DNA from: Papiliotrema nemorosa
Taxonomy: Eukaryota; Basidiomycota; Tremellomycetes; Tremellales; Rhynchogastremaceae
Assembly (NCBI GenBank): GCA_032158125.1
Contig: JASKOT010000006.1
Span: 310,001 to 374,000 of the forward strand
DNA: 64,000 nucleotides
Direction: 5' to 3'
Shown: piece by piece, positions 12,158-23,313 of the stretch
How the letters are laid out: each line of letters starts with the position of its first letter
How positions within the stretch are numbered: the stretch's first letter is position 1
Position numbers and translations under genes: made by a program
Notes under the pieces: model-generated
What the model was told of the DNA's origin: nothing
Seen by the model: the letters and a program-made list of their open reading frames with translations, nothing else
Database searches by the model: none

Positions 12158-14659
12158 TCACACTGCTCCATCAGTCTTCCAGCCGGTCAATTTCAAATGA
12201 GAAGTGAACAACTCACGCGATGGACTACCGAACCTTGCTGTCCATTTTGGCGGAGTCAGACCTTTTCTCCGTGACGCCGATGCCCTCTCAGCCGTCTCGT
12301 CCAACGTGGGCAGAGTCTGCGGGAACATTTTTTCTTTCGGCAGAACCGTTCTTCGAGTCGGCAAAAGACTCATCCTCTTCTCGGTAACTGAAGAAGGGGG
12401 TGTCGATCTCATGCTGGATGGAGGACTTGCCGATCCCTCCGAGATAGGTGTCGTCTTTCGTCGAAGTTTGTTTGCTACTCGGGTCATAGAGGGTATACGA
12501 CTCGTTGAAATATCTCCCTCTGCCGCCGGTGACGTCTCTCGGCTGATTGGAGGTGAGCTTAGACCAGTCCGACCATGAGGCGAGCTGGCTCCAGCGGCAT
12601 AGGCAGGACGTTTTCTTGCTGGACCGCCAACGTCAGATCCGGAAGATGATGCAACGCTGGCAGTGGAGCCTGACCGTTGTAAGGTAAATCCAGGTACGAC
12701 CAGTTGCGACGCAGGTGAACAGGACACTCGTTGAGGCATCTGAGGAGATCGAGGGGGCGAGGATCGATCGGCTGCTCGCTTAACGCCTCGGCTAGCAGTG
12801 GTCGCGGTGGATTCCGAGCGCGGGACCGACGAGGATCTGACGGGGAGAGAAGACACCTGCACGGGACTTGCAGGTCGTACGTGAACCTCGACGTGTTCAG
12901 GATCGGCAATAGCAGGTACGGATTGATGACCACCGGATGGCGATTTCCGAGGCTGTCCAACCGCGTCCCCACCTTTGACAAGGATTGCCGATTCCTGATG
13001 CAAGTTCGGGATGCTGCGATTGGAGAGAGCTTCTCTCGAGGTTTTTGACTGAAGCTTCTCGGTGAGATCCTCCAGCGCCAATCGCTGTTGAGCCGTTGCT
13101 GTCAACAGAGGGGAGGTAATTGGCAATGGAATGTCAATCTCGGCCGGTGGCGTGGCGAGCGGGTTGACGATGTCCATCTCCATTTCATCGGCTATTTTGA
13201 GATCTTTCCCAAGATTATCGATCACACTCTGCTCATTAATTGATATGGGTCAATGAGTACTGACCCATTCGACCCATTTCATCTGATTCTCCATCAAGTA
13301 CCGTTGTTGAGGTCCGACAACCATTCCAGGTCGAACCATCCTCATATACGCAATGATTTCTTGAGCGGTAAATCGGTGCTTATAGATGAAATAGGCTGAA
13401 AGTTGGCGACTGATATGGTTCTCCACAGAGGACATTGCTCACCTCCAATGAGAACGCCTGTTCTGCCGAGTCCCGCTTTGCAGTGAACAGCGACTTTCTT
13501 CCTGTCCACCTCGATAGCTTGCTCGCAAATTGCAATGAATCGTCGTACAATGTCATCGCTCGGGTTCGACCCGTCATCAAAGTACATTTCTTCATGTTGG
13601 ATCCCTCGATCGGTAAAGTGTCGGCTGTCGTACCTGATCGTCAGCGCCAATGCCAGCGATTCCACCGACTGACAGCTGATCATTCAAGCGGATCACCAAG
13701 CCGACCGATTGTTGCCGAAACACATTAAGCACCGTCTTGAAGGCATGTGATGCAGTTCTTCCTTTCGGCGGCGGCCACTCGGGATTCTTCCCCTCATCGA
13801 TCTGTTCCCGAGCGATTTTCAGAGCGTTGCACCACGAAAATTCAATTGGCGAAGCAAAGGGGATGAAGGGACCGAGGACGTTGAGATCGCCGTTTCTAGC
13901 CATGAGCTTGAGATTTGCGCTTACGATAGCTCACATGACCTGTTCATGGTATCTGTACCACTCGGGACTGAAGGTATTCAATTCGAGCAAGTCCAGGTCC
14001 ATCGCCTTGTTGAGCCCGTACAAGCAGTCCTACACCTTAGCGAACCGGGGCCAGCTGTCGACAAAGGCTCACCTGGACAGAGAGACCATGCTCGTTATAC
14101 CCTTTCCCAGCATCTCGAAACGGGACGAGCTCAAAGTCTGCTATACTTTGATAGACTTCGTGAGGCGCCCAGTGCTCCACACACATCTGCTCATATCAGC
14201 TCAAGATGGCGAGAGACGTGTGGCCGACGAACAAAATAGAGACACGCGACGAGGGCCACAGACGCCTTTCGACCCGGATCGACCGAAGTGAACAGGCACA
14301 CGGGTTTGGTCAGACCTCCCTTAGGCTAGGTTTCAGCTGGCCCCTTTTTTTTCAACCTCTTACATGGAGCTTTTCATGAATGAGGATGAGCGCTTCAAAG
14401 ACGTAACAAATGTTGAAAGGCCCAAAGTCTAGCGCAAAGGGGGTATACTCCACCTTGTCGTCCACTGATAGTAGGGTTTTAGCAAGGGTTGCGATGCCGA
14501 TGTCAGAAACTCACGGGTCCAGAGGGAACATGGTTTCTTGGTCTCGGGGTGGACGAATGGGTCACGGGCCGCTCGTTGGACCTCAGTTGTAGTGAGTGTT
14601 GTAAAGATGAAATTTTTGGAGAATGTTGCTACCTTGCGGGGAAAAGGTCGGAGAACCAT
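12158..14659 (-). CDS. CDC14: CDC14-type dual-specificity protein phosphatase
   Basis: Phosphatase that reverses CDK phosphorylation at mitotic exit, cytokinesis and DNA repair; nucleolar and spindle protein in other fungi. Multi-exon minus-strand gene of roughly 700 codons. The N-terminal Cdc14 domain shows FTTLTTTEV, then [23 protein letters not shown], and VPFRDAG. The catalytic domain holds WPPPKGRT..., [30 protein letters not shown] and the active-site loop [10 protein letters not shown] (Cys nucleophile and Arg), then [19 protein letters not shown] and [10 protein letters not shown]. The final exon (13225 to 12158) is a long Ser/Pro-rich, basic tail with many SP sites, probably regulatory. 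I used ATG at 14659. The frame stays open upstream to 14780, where an in-frame TAG sits exactly where a splice acceptor would be, so an additional 5' exon is possible. Confidence 0.92.
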
Positions 14660-15129
14660 ACTTGAGGCGGAGGAAGCTAGGGTTGAATAGGTATCTCGGG
14701 CGGGATTGAAGTCTGATAGGGTGCCGAGGGGTGTCTGAGGGCCGAAGGGGAGTGGAGTGAAGTTGCGGTCGTGCTTCTAAGACGGGCTCATGATTCGATG
14801 AAGAAAAGGGGAGATTAGAGGGAGAAAGTGAGGATGCGAGGTATAGAGTAAATAGAGGAAAGAGATCAGAAAGGTGAAGGAAGGGGGTTTGGGTCCAGGC
14901 GGGAGATCGCCCGACCAGAGGGGGGAGGGAGAGCCACGAGGCAGAGTCACAAAGGCGGAAGAGCAGAGGGCGAGGGCGAGAGTGAGGGTTGGGTGAAGGG
15001 GTTGAGTGATCAGATCACCAGAGGAAGGATCAAAGCGTCCCATTATTCTGAAACACACACACACACCCCTCCACCCCCCCTGTAAGCTTAATTGCGGCAT
15101 CTCTTGCCACCACCACCATGCATGCACCT
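14660..15129. other. CDC14 upstream region / ISA2 3' flank
   Basis: Holds the presumed 5' leader of CDC14 and the 3' end of ISA2, both on the minus strand. A CA dinucleotide run lies at about 15053-15066 followed by C-rich sequence. The minus strand is open over much of this stretch, but the translation is low-complexity and unlike a protein apart from the possible CDC14 extension (14660-14780). Confidence 0.4.
15053..15066 (+). repeat. CA dinucleotide microsatellite
   Basis: Short AC run followed by C-rich sequence between CDC14 and ISA2; another CA run lies in the first intron seen at 865-926. Confidence 0.65.
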
Positions 15130-16008
15130 CTACTTCAACTCCCAGCTCACTCCGCATCCGCAATTACCACCTTCCTTGGCTTGAGGGTTATCTTGTAGGC
15201 GGAATGACGACCCGATCAGCTCCGTCGCATGGTGTAACGTGGCACCTGGAGTCAGAATTTGCTTTACCCCAGTCCACTCACCCTTCAACAGCCCCAGAGA
15301 TGTCAAGTCGACGACGACGGGAATACAACTGACCCCTTTCGGTTGCATGACGCTACAAGGTCAGTCGTGATTCATGTGATTGATGACTACTCACTAATCA
15401 TCCACACCCCGATCTTCGACCAGTTCCATGGTATATTGAAACCCGTGACAACCTCCACTCTCTACCCCTACTCGCAACGCCAGCTTGTTCTGAGCCAGGA
15501 CATCTGCAGACTCCTTTGACGTGATCTTTTCCAGTTGCTATGTGGTCAGTCGAGCCACTGCAGATCCGAATACGGAGTTCGAACTCACAGAAACAGCCGC
15601 TGGGGTGATATTGAGCCACGCCTCTTCTGGCGGTATTAGTGCGACGTCATCGTCCAAATATCCTTCCTCCTTGATCGCATCTAATGAGGGTGGAATGACA
15701 TCGATGGGAGTCTGAGGTGTTGTATGAGATGGTTCGACAGCTTGAGCTAGCGTCGCTGCTGTCCTGCGGAAGGGTGTCGATGTCCGAGGGATAGTAGAGG
15801 GAGGCACAGATGAGTGTGTCGTTATATACGATCGGATCCAGCGATAAGAGACCGAGCGTGTGAGCACACGAGAAGGCGTACTGGGTCCAGCGACAGTGGA
15901 TGGTCTAGATGTCGAGATTGATCGTGCGATCGTAGATCGGGGCGATGAACAAGCGAGCCGCTCAGCCGCAACAATCCTTCTCAAGCAAGCTTTGCAAGTC
16001 ATGACCAT
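15130..16008 (-). CDS. ISA2: Mitochondrial iron-sulfur assembly protein ISA2
   Basis: A-type (IscA/HesB) scaffold needed in mitochondria for [4Fe-4S] assembly on aconitase-like enzymes and radical-SAM lipoate/biotin synthases. Exons 16008-15589, 15537-15395, 15352-15282 and 15245-15130 total 750 bases, 249 residues. ATG at 16008 gives an Arg-rich presequence (MVMTCKACLRRIVAAERLA), then a poorly conserved Ser/Thr/Pro spacer of about 110 residues. The HesB fold starts at QLEKITSKESADVLAQNKLALRV. The three cluster-binding cysteines are visible: GGCHGFQY and GGNCGCGVSWE, the expected C-x(n)-C-G-C pattern. ELIGSSFRLQDNPQAKEG is diagnostic of the Isa2 branch. Intron 3 is only 36 bases and in frame, so it could be missed; removing it restores a normal LLKGATLHH junction. 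Confidence 0.9.
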
Positions 16009-16451
16009 ATCGGCGAGCTCGGAGAAAGGGGGTAAGGTCTCTGTTGACAATGTATAGATGAGATTTGTCAGGATGGACCAACGAGAAGAGTCGGAATTAA
16101 CTTTAACCGTTCATCCCCGCCCCCCCATGAGCATGACGTGGCAACGATCTGTGATGGGTGGCGACGACTGCCGATGCGTTATCAACGGGGGTTGCTCACG
16201 ATGACGCTTCTCCCAGTTTGGGACCATAGTGTTGGAGCACCCACCCAGAACACAATCACCCCATCCACCTTCACCATCTCATAACAGATATCTAACCCTT
16301 TTCCTCGACGCCTTTCTTCCGATCTGGATCTGAAGCGAGCTCGAATAACGCTGCTCAACCTCCACCCTTAGAAGTGCTGACTCACCTTTCGCCGAGTCTC
16401 CACTGCCGGATCGCCGACGGACACAGGCAAAGACGACCCTCGCGTGCCGCC
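16009..16451. promoter_or_regulatory. Divergent ISA2/PTC1 promoter region
   Basis: A 443-base region between ISA2 (minus) and PTC1 (plus). It contains a C-tract (CGCCCCCCCATG near 16118) and a TGACGTGGCA element near 16133. No exon-like sequence was found. Confidence 0.4.
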
Positions 16452-18433
16452 ATGCAGCCTTCCACCAGCACGCTGGCCCAGAACCATCCTGATCATCCAA
16501 GATTAGCAGACTTGGGTGTGACCTCTGATTGTGTGTCTCATCTCTTTCTCCTACCTCATCCAACCTCATCTCGTGCATATCACTGTGCGAGGATGAAATG
16601 GTCCACAAGAAGAAGGGGACTACCGCTAACCGCTTCCTTTTGGGTATAGCCAACGCCGCAGCCATGTCACATTCAGGCGTGTAAGTCGACTTCCTCATTG
16701 ATCAGATCACCATCCTTCTGTGCCTTGCGCTGTGTGAGCAGGTGATGCATAATCGAAGCATGGACCCCGCGTTTCCTAGACACCCGATCAAAGCGTCAAC
16801 TCATTCGCTAACTCTCCAGCACATACTCTTCTCCCACCCAACAGTCCACCCCCTCCGACACCGAAGAATCTACCGACTCGCCTACTCAGATGTTACGTCG
16901 TCCTGGAGGCTTGTCAGACGGACCAAATGCAAGGAGCAAGAGTGTCACGGTTGCCGACGGAGATGACACTTTCGGCGTGAGTGACGCCCGACTCAAGTCG
17001 TCCTTCGCGTCTAATGATAGGCTTTGAACTGTCACCCAGCTCCAGAAACAACCTCAAGCAAGAAATCTCCTTCTCCCCCTTCGGTATTAAAAGGCTCGTT
17101 CCGGGTGGGAGTGAGCGAAGACAAGAACAAGCGATGTAGAAGGACGATGGAGGATGCTCATTCGTTTGTGTACGACTATGCAGGGGTTCGCGGTCAAGGG
17201 TATTTCGCAGTCTTTGAGTGAGTACACATGTATCATCCTGGGGATCCACGCTCATTCGCAGCGGTCACGCTGGAAAGCACTCTGCCGAGTGGTGTGGTCA
17301 AAACTTCCACGAGGTAAGTGCGCAGCCCACTATGTTCCAAACGCGACTCATGATAGTACCTCCTGGATGCCCTCCTTACCTCGCCCGACCAGCCCGTCCC
17401 AGATCTGCTCAACAAGACATTCCACGCTGTCGACGCTCGACTGTCTCACCTTGCTCAAGCAGGAAAGACATCGTCAGGATGCACCGCAGTGACTGCGTTC
17501 TTGCGAGTCGAGCAAGCGGACGACAGCGAACCTCGAGGGTTCATCAATCCTGGTCTTTCGCCCCGAGGCCTGCTGGAAGGAAAGGGAGAAGAAGAGCTCG
17601 AAGCACTCACTTCCCAGCCTGGTACAGGAAGAAGGGCCAGTATGGGCGGGGGGTCATCAGGCGTCATCGGTGGAGCAGGTACACCCGGTGGGAACGGTGA
17701 ATCTGGTGGACTGTCACGCAAAATGTCCGGAAGAAGGATACGTGATTTCGTCCGAGGTTTGACGGGATCGGGAGATAAAGACAAATCGGATGGCGATGAT
17801 CAGGTCCTGGCAGCAGATGAGAATCGAGTGGACGCGATTGAGGCCAAGAGCGAGAAGGGCATCAAGAGGGTTCTTTACACTGCCAACGTCGGAGACGCCC
17901 GAGCCGTTCTTTGGTCAGTTCTGCGAGCAGTGTTGTTTCTCTTGGCTGAAAGTATAGCCGAGGTGGAAAGGCCGTCAGATTGACTTATGATCACAAAGGT
18001 AGCGATCATCAAGAGGCGAAGCGTATCACGGACGCTGGAGGATTCGTCATGAACAATCGGGTCAACGGTGAGCTGACATATCTGCAAAAGTTTCTTCTGA
18101 GCTGACAAGTAGGTGTCCTCGCCGTCACACGATCTTTGGGTGACGCCTCGATGAAGGAGTTTGTTGTCGGATCGCCGTATACGACCGAGACTGCCCTCGA
18201 TGACCAAGACGAGTTTCTCATCGTTGCTTGTGACGGGGTAAGTTGGGAGAATTACCATCAGTTTGACGACTGACTGCTAGCTCTGGGATGTGACAGAGGA
18301 CCAAGATGCGGTCGATCTTATCCGATCAGTCCAGGATCCACAAGAAGCCAGTAAACGACTGCTCGACCACGCCATGACCAACTATTCCACCGATAATCTC
18401 AGTGTCATGGTAGTGAGGTTCTACCATCGATAG
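16452..18433 (+). CDS. PTC1: PP2C-family protein phosphatase, PTC1-like
   Basis: Mg/Mn-dependent Ser/Thr phosphatase; Ptc1 relatives switch off MAP-kinase (HOG, cell wall) signalling. Exons 16452-16515, 16650-16680, 16820-16976, 17021-17217, 17262-17313, 17357-17913, 17958-18067, 18113-18237 and 18281-18433 give exactly 482 codons. ATG 16452 lies in a strong GCCGCCATG context, and the first intron has a CTAAC branch site. If this start is wrong, the next ATG in frame is 16664. Motifs: [14 protein letters not shown] (metal ligand Asp), [49 protein letters not shown], and ACDGLWDV and NLSVMVV at the end. Between the GCTA strand and NVGDAR there is an insertion of about 110 residues, rich in Gly/Ser and then basic (about bases 17520-17870), much longer than in yeast Ptc1. 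The N-terminal 80 residues are Ser/Thr-rich and probably disordered. Confidence 0.9.
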
Positions 18434-18728
18434 GTCTTTCAGCAGTATCATGGTCGATGCCGCTCTGCGAGAGCATCGATACGAGTGCGAGTAGGTAGGT
18501 GGTAGAGAATAAGATGGCGTGATTGAGCGAATTCTGACAGCGTTGACTGGCATTATGTATTTGAACTGTATCGACATGAAACTGATCCATCCCTGGAAAT
18601 GGCCGTGAAGTCGTGAAGCGACTGAACATCGCGAAATCATGATCCATTCATTCAGCGGTCCTACAGTACTCGATTACAACAGACTTGTGATACAACGATG
18701 AAGCGCTTGAATGGTTCTCCGCTGCACG

Positions 18729-20446
18729 CTACGATCGATCCGTGTCATCCTCTTCGTCTTCAGTAATCTCATAATGAGTCCGTCTCCTTTCCACACCACC
18801 GTATCCACCCAACCATCCTTTCCTCCTGGAATTTTCCCTGTTAAACCTGTACATGTGTCCTTTGACCACAAGATCCAACCCCCACGTATCGTTTCTCACT
18901 CCTATGCTCGTAATGTTATCCTCGTATATCCTCGAAAGGGGGTTCGAAGCTAGCGGACCTATAGCTCTCGAAGCGAAATTGATAGGATGGAGAGTATCCC
19001 CAAATGGGGTGGAAGGGTCAGATTGGGATGTAGGGGTCGCAAAGCCAGAAGAGGTGGGTTGGATGCGAGTACCATTTGTAGTGGAGTACAAACGTAGACG
19101 ATTATCTGATCCAGCTGCAAATAAGAACTTGTCGTCTGGTGTAGTCTCCATTCCCTGATCATCAATCTTCACCCTCCCCAGGATCGCCAGGTCGACTTAC
19201 GAGATCCGAGTGAAACTTGTTCACATGCCCTTCGAAACGACGAAGAGGTCTTTGTCCAAACCGAATATCGTAAAGCAACAACTCATCTCCCATCCCGCTG
19301 ACCACCAATCCCCAGGGTACAGCGGAATCCTTCAACCTCTTTACTCCCACTACCGCCTTTCCCTTTTGAGTCGCTGCAATCTTGTTGACTCTCTTGTGAG
19401 CCGGGGTGACGCGTAAATCCTCCATGGAGACTATACCACTTCTCAACCCGGCGAAAACGACATTTTCATCATGGTGATGTATCGCCAGCACATCAGAGAC
19501 CATAGCTCTACGGCGAGTGACCACTCCCTCGGCGTACCGCATCGAAGTGAGCGACTTGTTCCCTCCTATCGTACATGTCCCGTCGAAAGAGTCTGCGCAG
19601 AAAAAATCGCCTCCGGGAACATCGAGCTCTGCATGGTGCATAAACACATGTTCGAGATTTGCCGGATCTCGTCGGAAATGATGGATGTGCGCTTCCGGTC
19701 CTGATGCAATAACCCTAGCCTATCAGCTTGACTGATCGTCAGTGAACAAGATTTGACCCACAGCATGGTCATCCGAGCAATATCGCAGTGCATGCCCATG
19801 AGCTGGTGATTAGTCATCGTTGTAGTGAGGCAGACAAGGATGAGCTTACTCCCGCTGCGCAAATGGCTATATCGTGCATTTCACCATCACGACGACGTAT
19901 CACCACTTTGCCATGGTCTGTCGTAGCGAAAAAAGCACCTCCATCGTACGACTGGCATCAGACGGCGTCATGATAACTCCCACTCACCTTCAACGCAGTG
20001 ACCTTTTCTCCTCCACAACTACCGACATCGAACTTTGTCTCAAACTCCAACGAGCTCCACTGGGTCTTGTGCAGAACATCTCTTGCACTTGTGTTCTCGA
20101 CTCCTCGTCCCGAGGTATACCTCCGAGCCATTCTTCCCGTCCTTGGCCTGGAAACGTGTATCGGAGGGAGGTCTTGGAGCGGATCGACCATTCGAGATTT
20201 ACCGTACCGCTTGGAAAGGCATCTCGCGTCTATCGGTGTACGTATATCCAGCGTGAGCTGTTGGCTTGAATTCCTAGAAGGGCCAGCTAGAGGGCTCGAT
20301 ACGGCGGGAATGTGCGAAAGAACCGGAGTGGACGTCTGAGAGGCAGGTTGACTTGGGGTATCTTTCGGCGTAGGAAAGTACCGATTGCGTACTGGATCAA
20401 AGGTCATTCCTCTCAATGGACCCAATGGGCCATGGATGGAGGTCAT
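18729..20446 (-). CDS. WD40-repeat protein, DCAF4-like
   Basis: ATG at 20446, stop TAG at 18729, with introns near 19980, 19850-19720 and 19170-19200. The N-terminus GPLRGMTFDPVRNRYFPTP matches the short DDB1- and CUL4-associated factor 4 (DCAF4) motif (G..YD...NRYF). Weak beta-propeller blades follow: TKFDVGSCGGEKVTALK, GGAFFATTDHGKVVIRRRDG, HHHDENVVFAGLRSGIVSMEDLR, WGLVVSGMGDELLLYDIRFGQRPLRRFEGHVN and PDDKFLFAAGSDNRLRLYSTTNGT. The last part has YDIR and LYS at the usual WD positions. DCAF4 family members are substrate receptors for CUL4-DDB1 ubiquitin ligases; assigning that role here is inference from the N-terminal motif plus the propeller. The start lies about 240 bases from the divergent DSS4 gene. 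Confidence 0.72.
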
Positions 20447-20690
20447 GATAGATACCTATCAGTCGCGTGGCTGTCCGCCTATCCTTGCGCAAGTAAAGTT
20501 GATATTGTGAGGTCAAGGATGAAAGGACGAGGACTGGGTGGTCGTGGTCAGCACCCTCCTTCATGTCATTTTGCCACCCAACGTATCTCGAAATCTAACT
20601 ACACCGAAGTCGAGTGCCCCGAACCCCCACTCAATACACTCTCGGTGTCGATCATCCCAACCATCGTCCCATCACGCATAAAGAATCACC

Positions 20691-21287
20691 ATGTCGTTCG
20701 GACAATACAGTCAGGCGGACGTCTTTGCGGCTCTCCAGGCTCAGTCGTCTTCTTCGCGTCGACGGCCCACATCAACTCCCTACGCCGAGATTTCAGAACC
20801 CTTCTCCACATTGACCTTTTCGCCTGCCGATGTGCCTGTGAACAGTCGACGGATTTATTGCCCCAGAGAAGGATGTGGTAGTCTTATACTACTTCCCGAA
20901 GCTGCAGAATGGATCACCGCTCCTGCAGACTTGGTGAGTTCACAGCAAGGCGCGACTGAAGGTAAGATACCGATAGAAGAAGGCTCTCCATTCTCCTCTA
21001 CACCCACCCATCCGACTTCTTCAACGCCTAACGAGGCTGTCGATGGTAAAAACGGATATTGGTATATCAAAGGTGGACCGATGGCGTTTGAAAACATAGG
21101 ATACTCTCGCCCGTCCGACAAGACTTTACCGTCGGACGCACCGGGCATGGAAAGTGGGAAGAAGGTCAAATGGCTCATTTGTGCGGAATGCGATCTAGGG
21201 CCTGTCGGGTGGAGCTTCGAAGGTGGACAGGAGAGTTGGTTGGATGTAGGGAGGTTGAGGTATGGCGAGCCTGCCCAGAAGAGCTGA
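20691..21287 (+). CDS. DSS4: DSS4/MSS4-like Rab guanine-nucleotide release factor
   Basis: Single exon, 198 residues, ATG 20691. Mss4/Dss4 proteins are small zinc-binding chaperones/exchange factors for exocytic Rab GTPases (Sec4, Rab8). The two halves of the zinc site are visible: RIYCPREGCGSLIL (C-x4-C) and WLICAECDLGPVGWSF (C-x2-C followed by the family's GP[IV]GW). KNGYWYIKGGPMAFENIGYS fits the beta strands between them. The N-terminal 50 residues are Ser/Gln-rich, and there is a Ser/Thr/Pro loop of about 35 residues after the first zinc half, making it longer than the animal protein (about 123 residues). The gene is divergent from the DCAF4-like gene and followed by NSR1. Confidence 0.88.
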   Translation: MSFGQYSQADVFAALQAQSSSSRRRPTSTPYAEISEPFSTLTFSPADVPVNSRRIYCPREGCGSLILLPEAAEWITAPADLVSSQQGATEGKIPIEEGSPFSSTPTHPTSSTPNEAVDGKNGYWYIKGGPMAFENIGYSRPSDKTLPSDAPGMESGKKVKWLICAECDLGPVGWSFEGGQESWLDVGRLRYGEPAQKS

Positions 21288-21673
21288 GGCCCAGTCAGGG
21301 GCTATTGCATGAGATGCCTGTGCACCTTTGAGCCATACAGGCGGTACTCATAGATGAGACGTTTTACGCATGTAACGATTGAAACGACCACTTGCCTTCG
21401 AGGCTCCTGCTTGTCTTTACACCCCATATAGTGATGAGCGATCTCGGTGGAGGTGAAGCCATTATCAACCAACACGTGCTGCAGTGATATTGCCACGTCA
21501 TGCCTTTACCCGATAAAATCCGCATCATCACGTGACCTTTATAGATTATTTTGAACTTTCAGCAACTCGCCTCCTCTCCACACGACCCAACTCCCCTCAT
21601 TCTTCTACTCTTCATCACCCTTTCATCCCCCCTCCCCGCCTTTCCTCAATCAACCATAGAAAACAAATCAAAA
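21288..21673. promoter_or_regulatory. NSR1 upstream region with E-box
   Basis: 386 bases between DSS4 and NSR1. It contains TCACGTGAC at 21528-21536, about 140 bases before the NSR1 ATG, and a pyrimidine-rich leader (21575-21650), typical of ribosome-biogenesis gene promoters in fungi. A minus-strand open frame at 21302-21496 lacks an ATG and is not called. Confidence 0.45.
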
Positions 21674-23313
21674 ATGGGTAAATCATCCAAGACTGCTGCT
21701 ACCGCTGCTGCGCCCGCCGTCGCTGCAAAGGTCAACGCCGATGCCAAAGCTTCTTCCAAGTCTAAGAAGGAAGGCAAGAAGGTCGCTACTGCCCCTGTAG
21801 AGGCTGCCCCTGTCAAGGTGAATCTCTCATTGCGCTTATAATGTGCGTGACTGATGAACAGGAGAAGAAATCTAAGAAGAGCAAGAAGGAGCCTACTCCT
21901 CCTCCAGAGAGCTCATCGAGCGAGTCTGAGAGTGAAGAGGAGAGCGATGACAGCTCGTCTGATGAGGAAGAGGAAGCTAAGCCCGCTGCCCCCGCCGCTG
22001 CTGCTGTATGTGAACATCAAAAACTTGTTTGACATTGTGCTGATGATCTCAGAAGGCTGAGTCTTCCGATGAGGAGTCGGACTCTGACTCTGACTCTTCC
22101 GATGAGGAAGAGGAGGCTAAGCCCGCTGCCAAGGCTAACGGTAAAGCTGCCGCTGCCGCTGAGGAGTCGAGCTCGGACGAGGACAGCTCGGATGAGAGCA
22201 GCGACGAGGAGGAGGCTGCGCCTGCCGTTGCCGCTGCTGCTCCTGCCGAGGACGATGAGGAGAGCAGTGACGAGGACAGCTCCGACGAGAGCAGCGACGA
22301 AGAGGAGGAGGAGAAGCCCGCCCCAGCCGTCAACGGTGAGTACAATCTGCGTCCTATTGCATTGTTACGTTCTCGCTGACTTGTCAGGAAGCAAGCGAAA
22401 GGCCGACGACGAGGCCGAGGCTCCCGCTAAGAAGGCCAAGGTCGAGAACAACGGAGAGGATGAGCCCACCACTACCGTCTTCGTCGGTCAGCTCTCTTGG
22501 AACGTCGACAACGACTGGTTGCAATCCGAGTTCGAGTCGTGTGGTGAGATTGTCAGCGCCAAGGTCATGATGGACCAAAACTCTGGTCGATCTCGAGGTT
22601 TCGGTTTCGTCACTTTTGCCGATCTCGATGCGTCTGCCAAGGCCATCGAGAAGCACGATTCGGAGATTGACGGTCGACCAATCCGAGTCAACTACTCTCA
22701 ACCCCGAGCTGCTGCTCCTGCTGCCGAGAAGCGAGCCAAGGCTTACGGCGATCAACTCTCCGAGCCTTCCGCTACCTTGTACGTCGGAGGTTTGTCATAT
22801 TCTTTGAACGAGGACCAAATCTACGAGGCGTTCGGTGAACACGGAGACGTTCAATCTGTCCGATTACCGACCGACCGAGAGACTGGTGCACCAAAGGGAT
22901 TCGGTTACATTCAGTTCGCCGATGTGGACATGGCCAAGGCTGCTTTGGAGGCTTTGCAAGGTCAGGAGCTCGCTGGACGACCGATCCGAATTGACTATGC
23001 CGGAGCTAAGCCGGACAACGGCGGTGCTGGCGGATTCGGTGGCGGACGAGGTGGAGGACGAGGTGGTCGAGGTGGTTTCGGTGGTGACCGAGGAGGACGA
23101 GGTGGAGGACGGGGTGGATTCGGTGACCGAGGAGGTCGAGGCGGACGAGGTGGTCGAGGTGGATTCGGTGGTGACCGTGGAGGTCGAGGTCGAGGTGCTC
23201 CTCGAGGGTGAGCGATTTGATCCTCCAAGACGTTGCCATTTTCTGACTGTCTCAGTGGAGCTCGAACAGGTGGAATCGTCCCTGCCTCCGGCTCAAAGGT
23301 CACCTTTGACTAA
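21674..23313 (+). CDS. NSR1: Nucleolin-like RNA-binding protein
   Basis: Nucleolar protein for pre-rRNA processing and 40S biogenesis. Exons 21674-21817, 21862-22005, 22053-22335, 22388-23207 and 23256-23313 give 482 residues. Architecture matches Nsr1/nucleolin. An N-terminal Lys/Ala stretch is followed by four blocks of acidic SSDEE repeats alternating with Ala/Pro (about residues 60-190; casein-kinase-II-type sites), then an NLS-like KRKADDEAEAPAKKAK. RRM1 has RNP2 TVFVGQL and RNP1 RGFGFVTF; RRM2 has TLYVGGL and KGFGYIQF. A C-terminal GGRGG/GGFGG region follows (target of arginine methylation). The last intron (23208-23255) replaces an apparent stop just after APRG with a tail ending GSKVTFD. 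Acidic and Gly-rich repeats make this locus prone to length changes. Confidence 0.93.

Noticed and set aside
13737..14291. Plus-strand frame of 184 codons across CDC14
   Set aside because: Antisense to Cdc14 exons whose family motifs are unambiguous.
21302..21496. Minus-strand 64-codon frame upstream of NSR1
   Set aside because: Begins with GTG only, and lies in the NSR1 promoter; no splice partner found.
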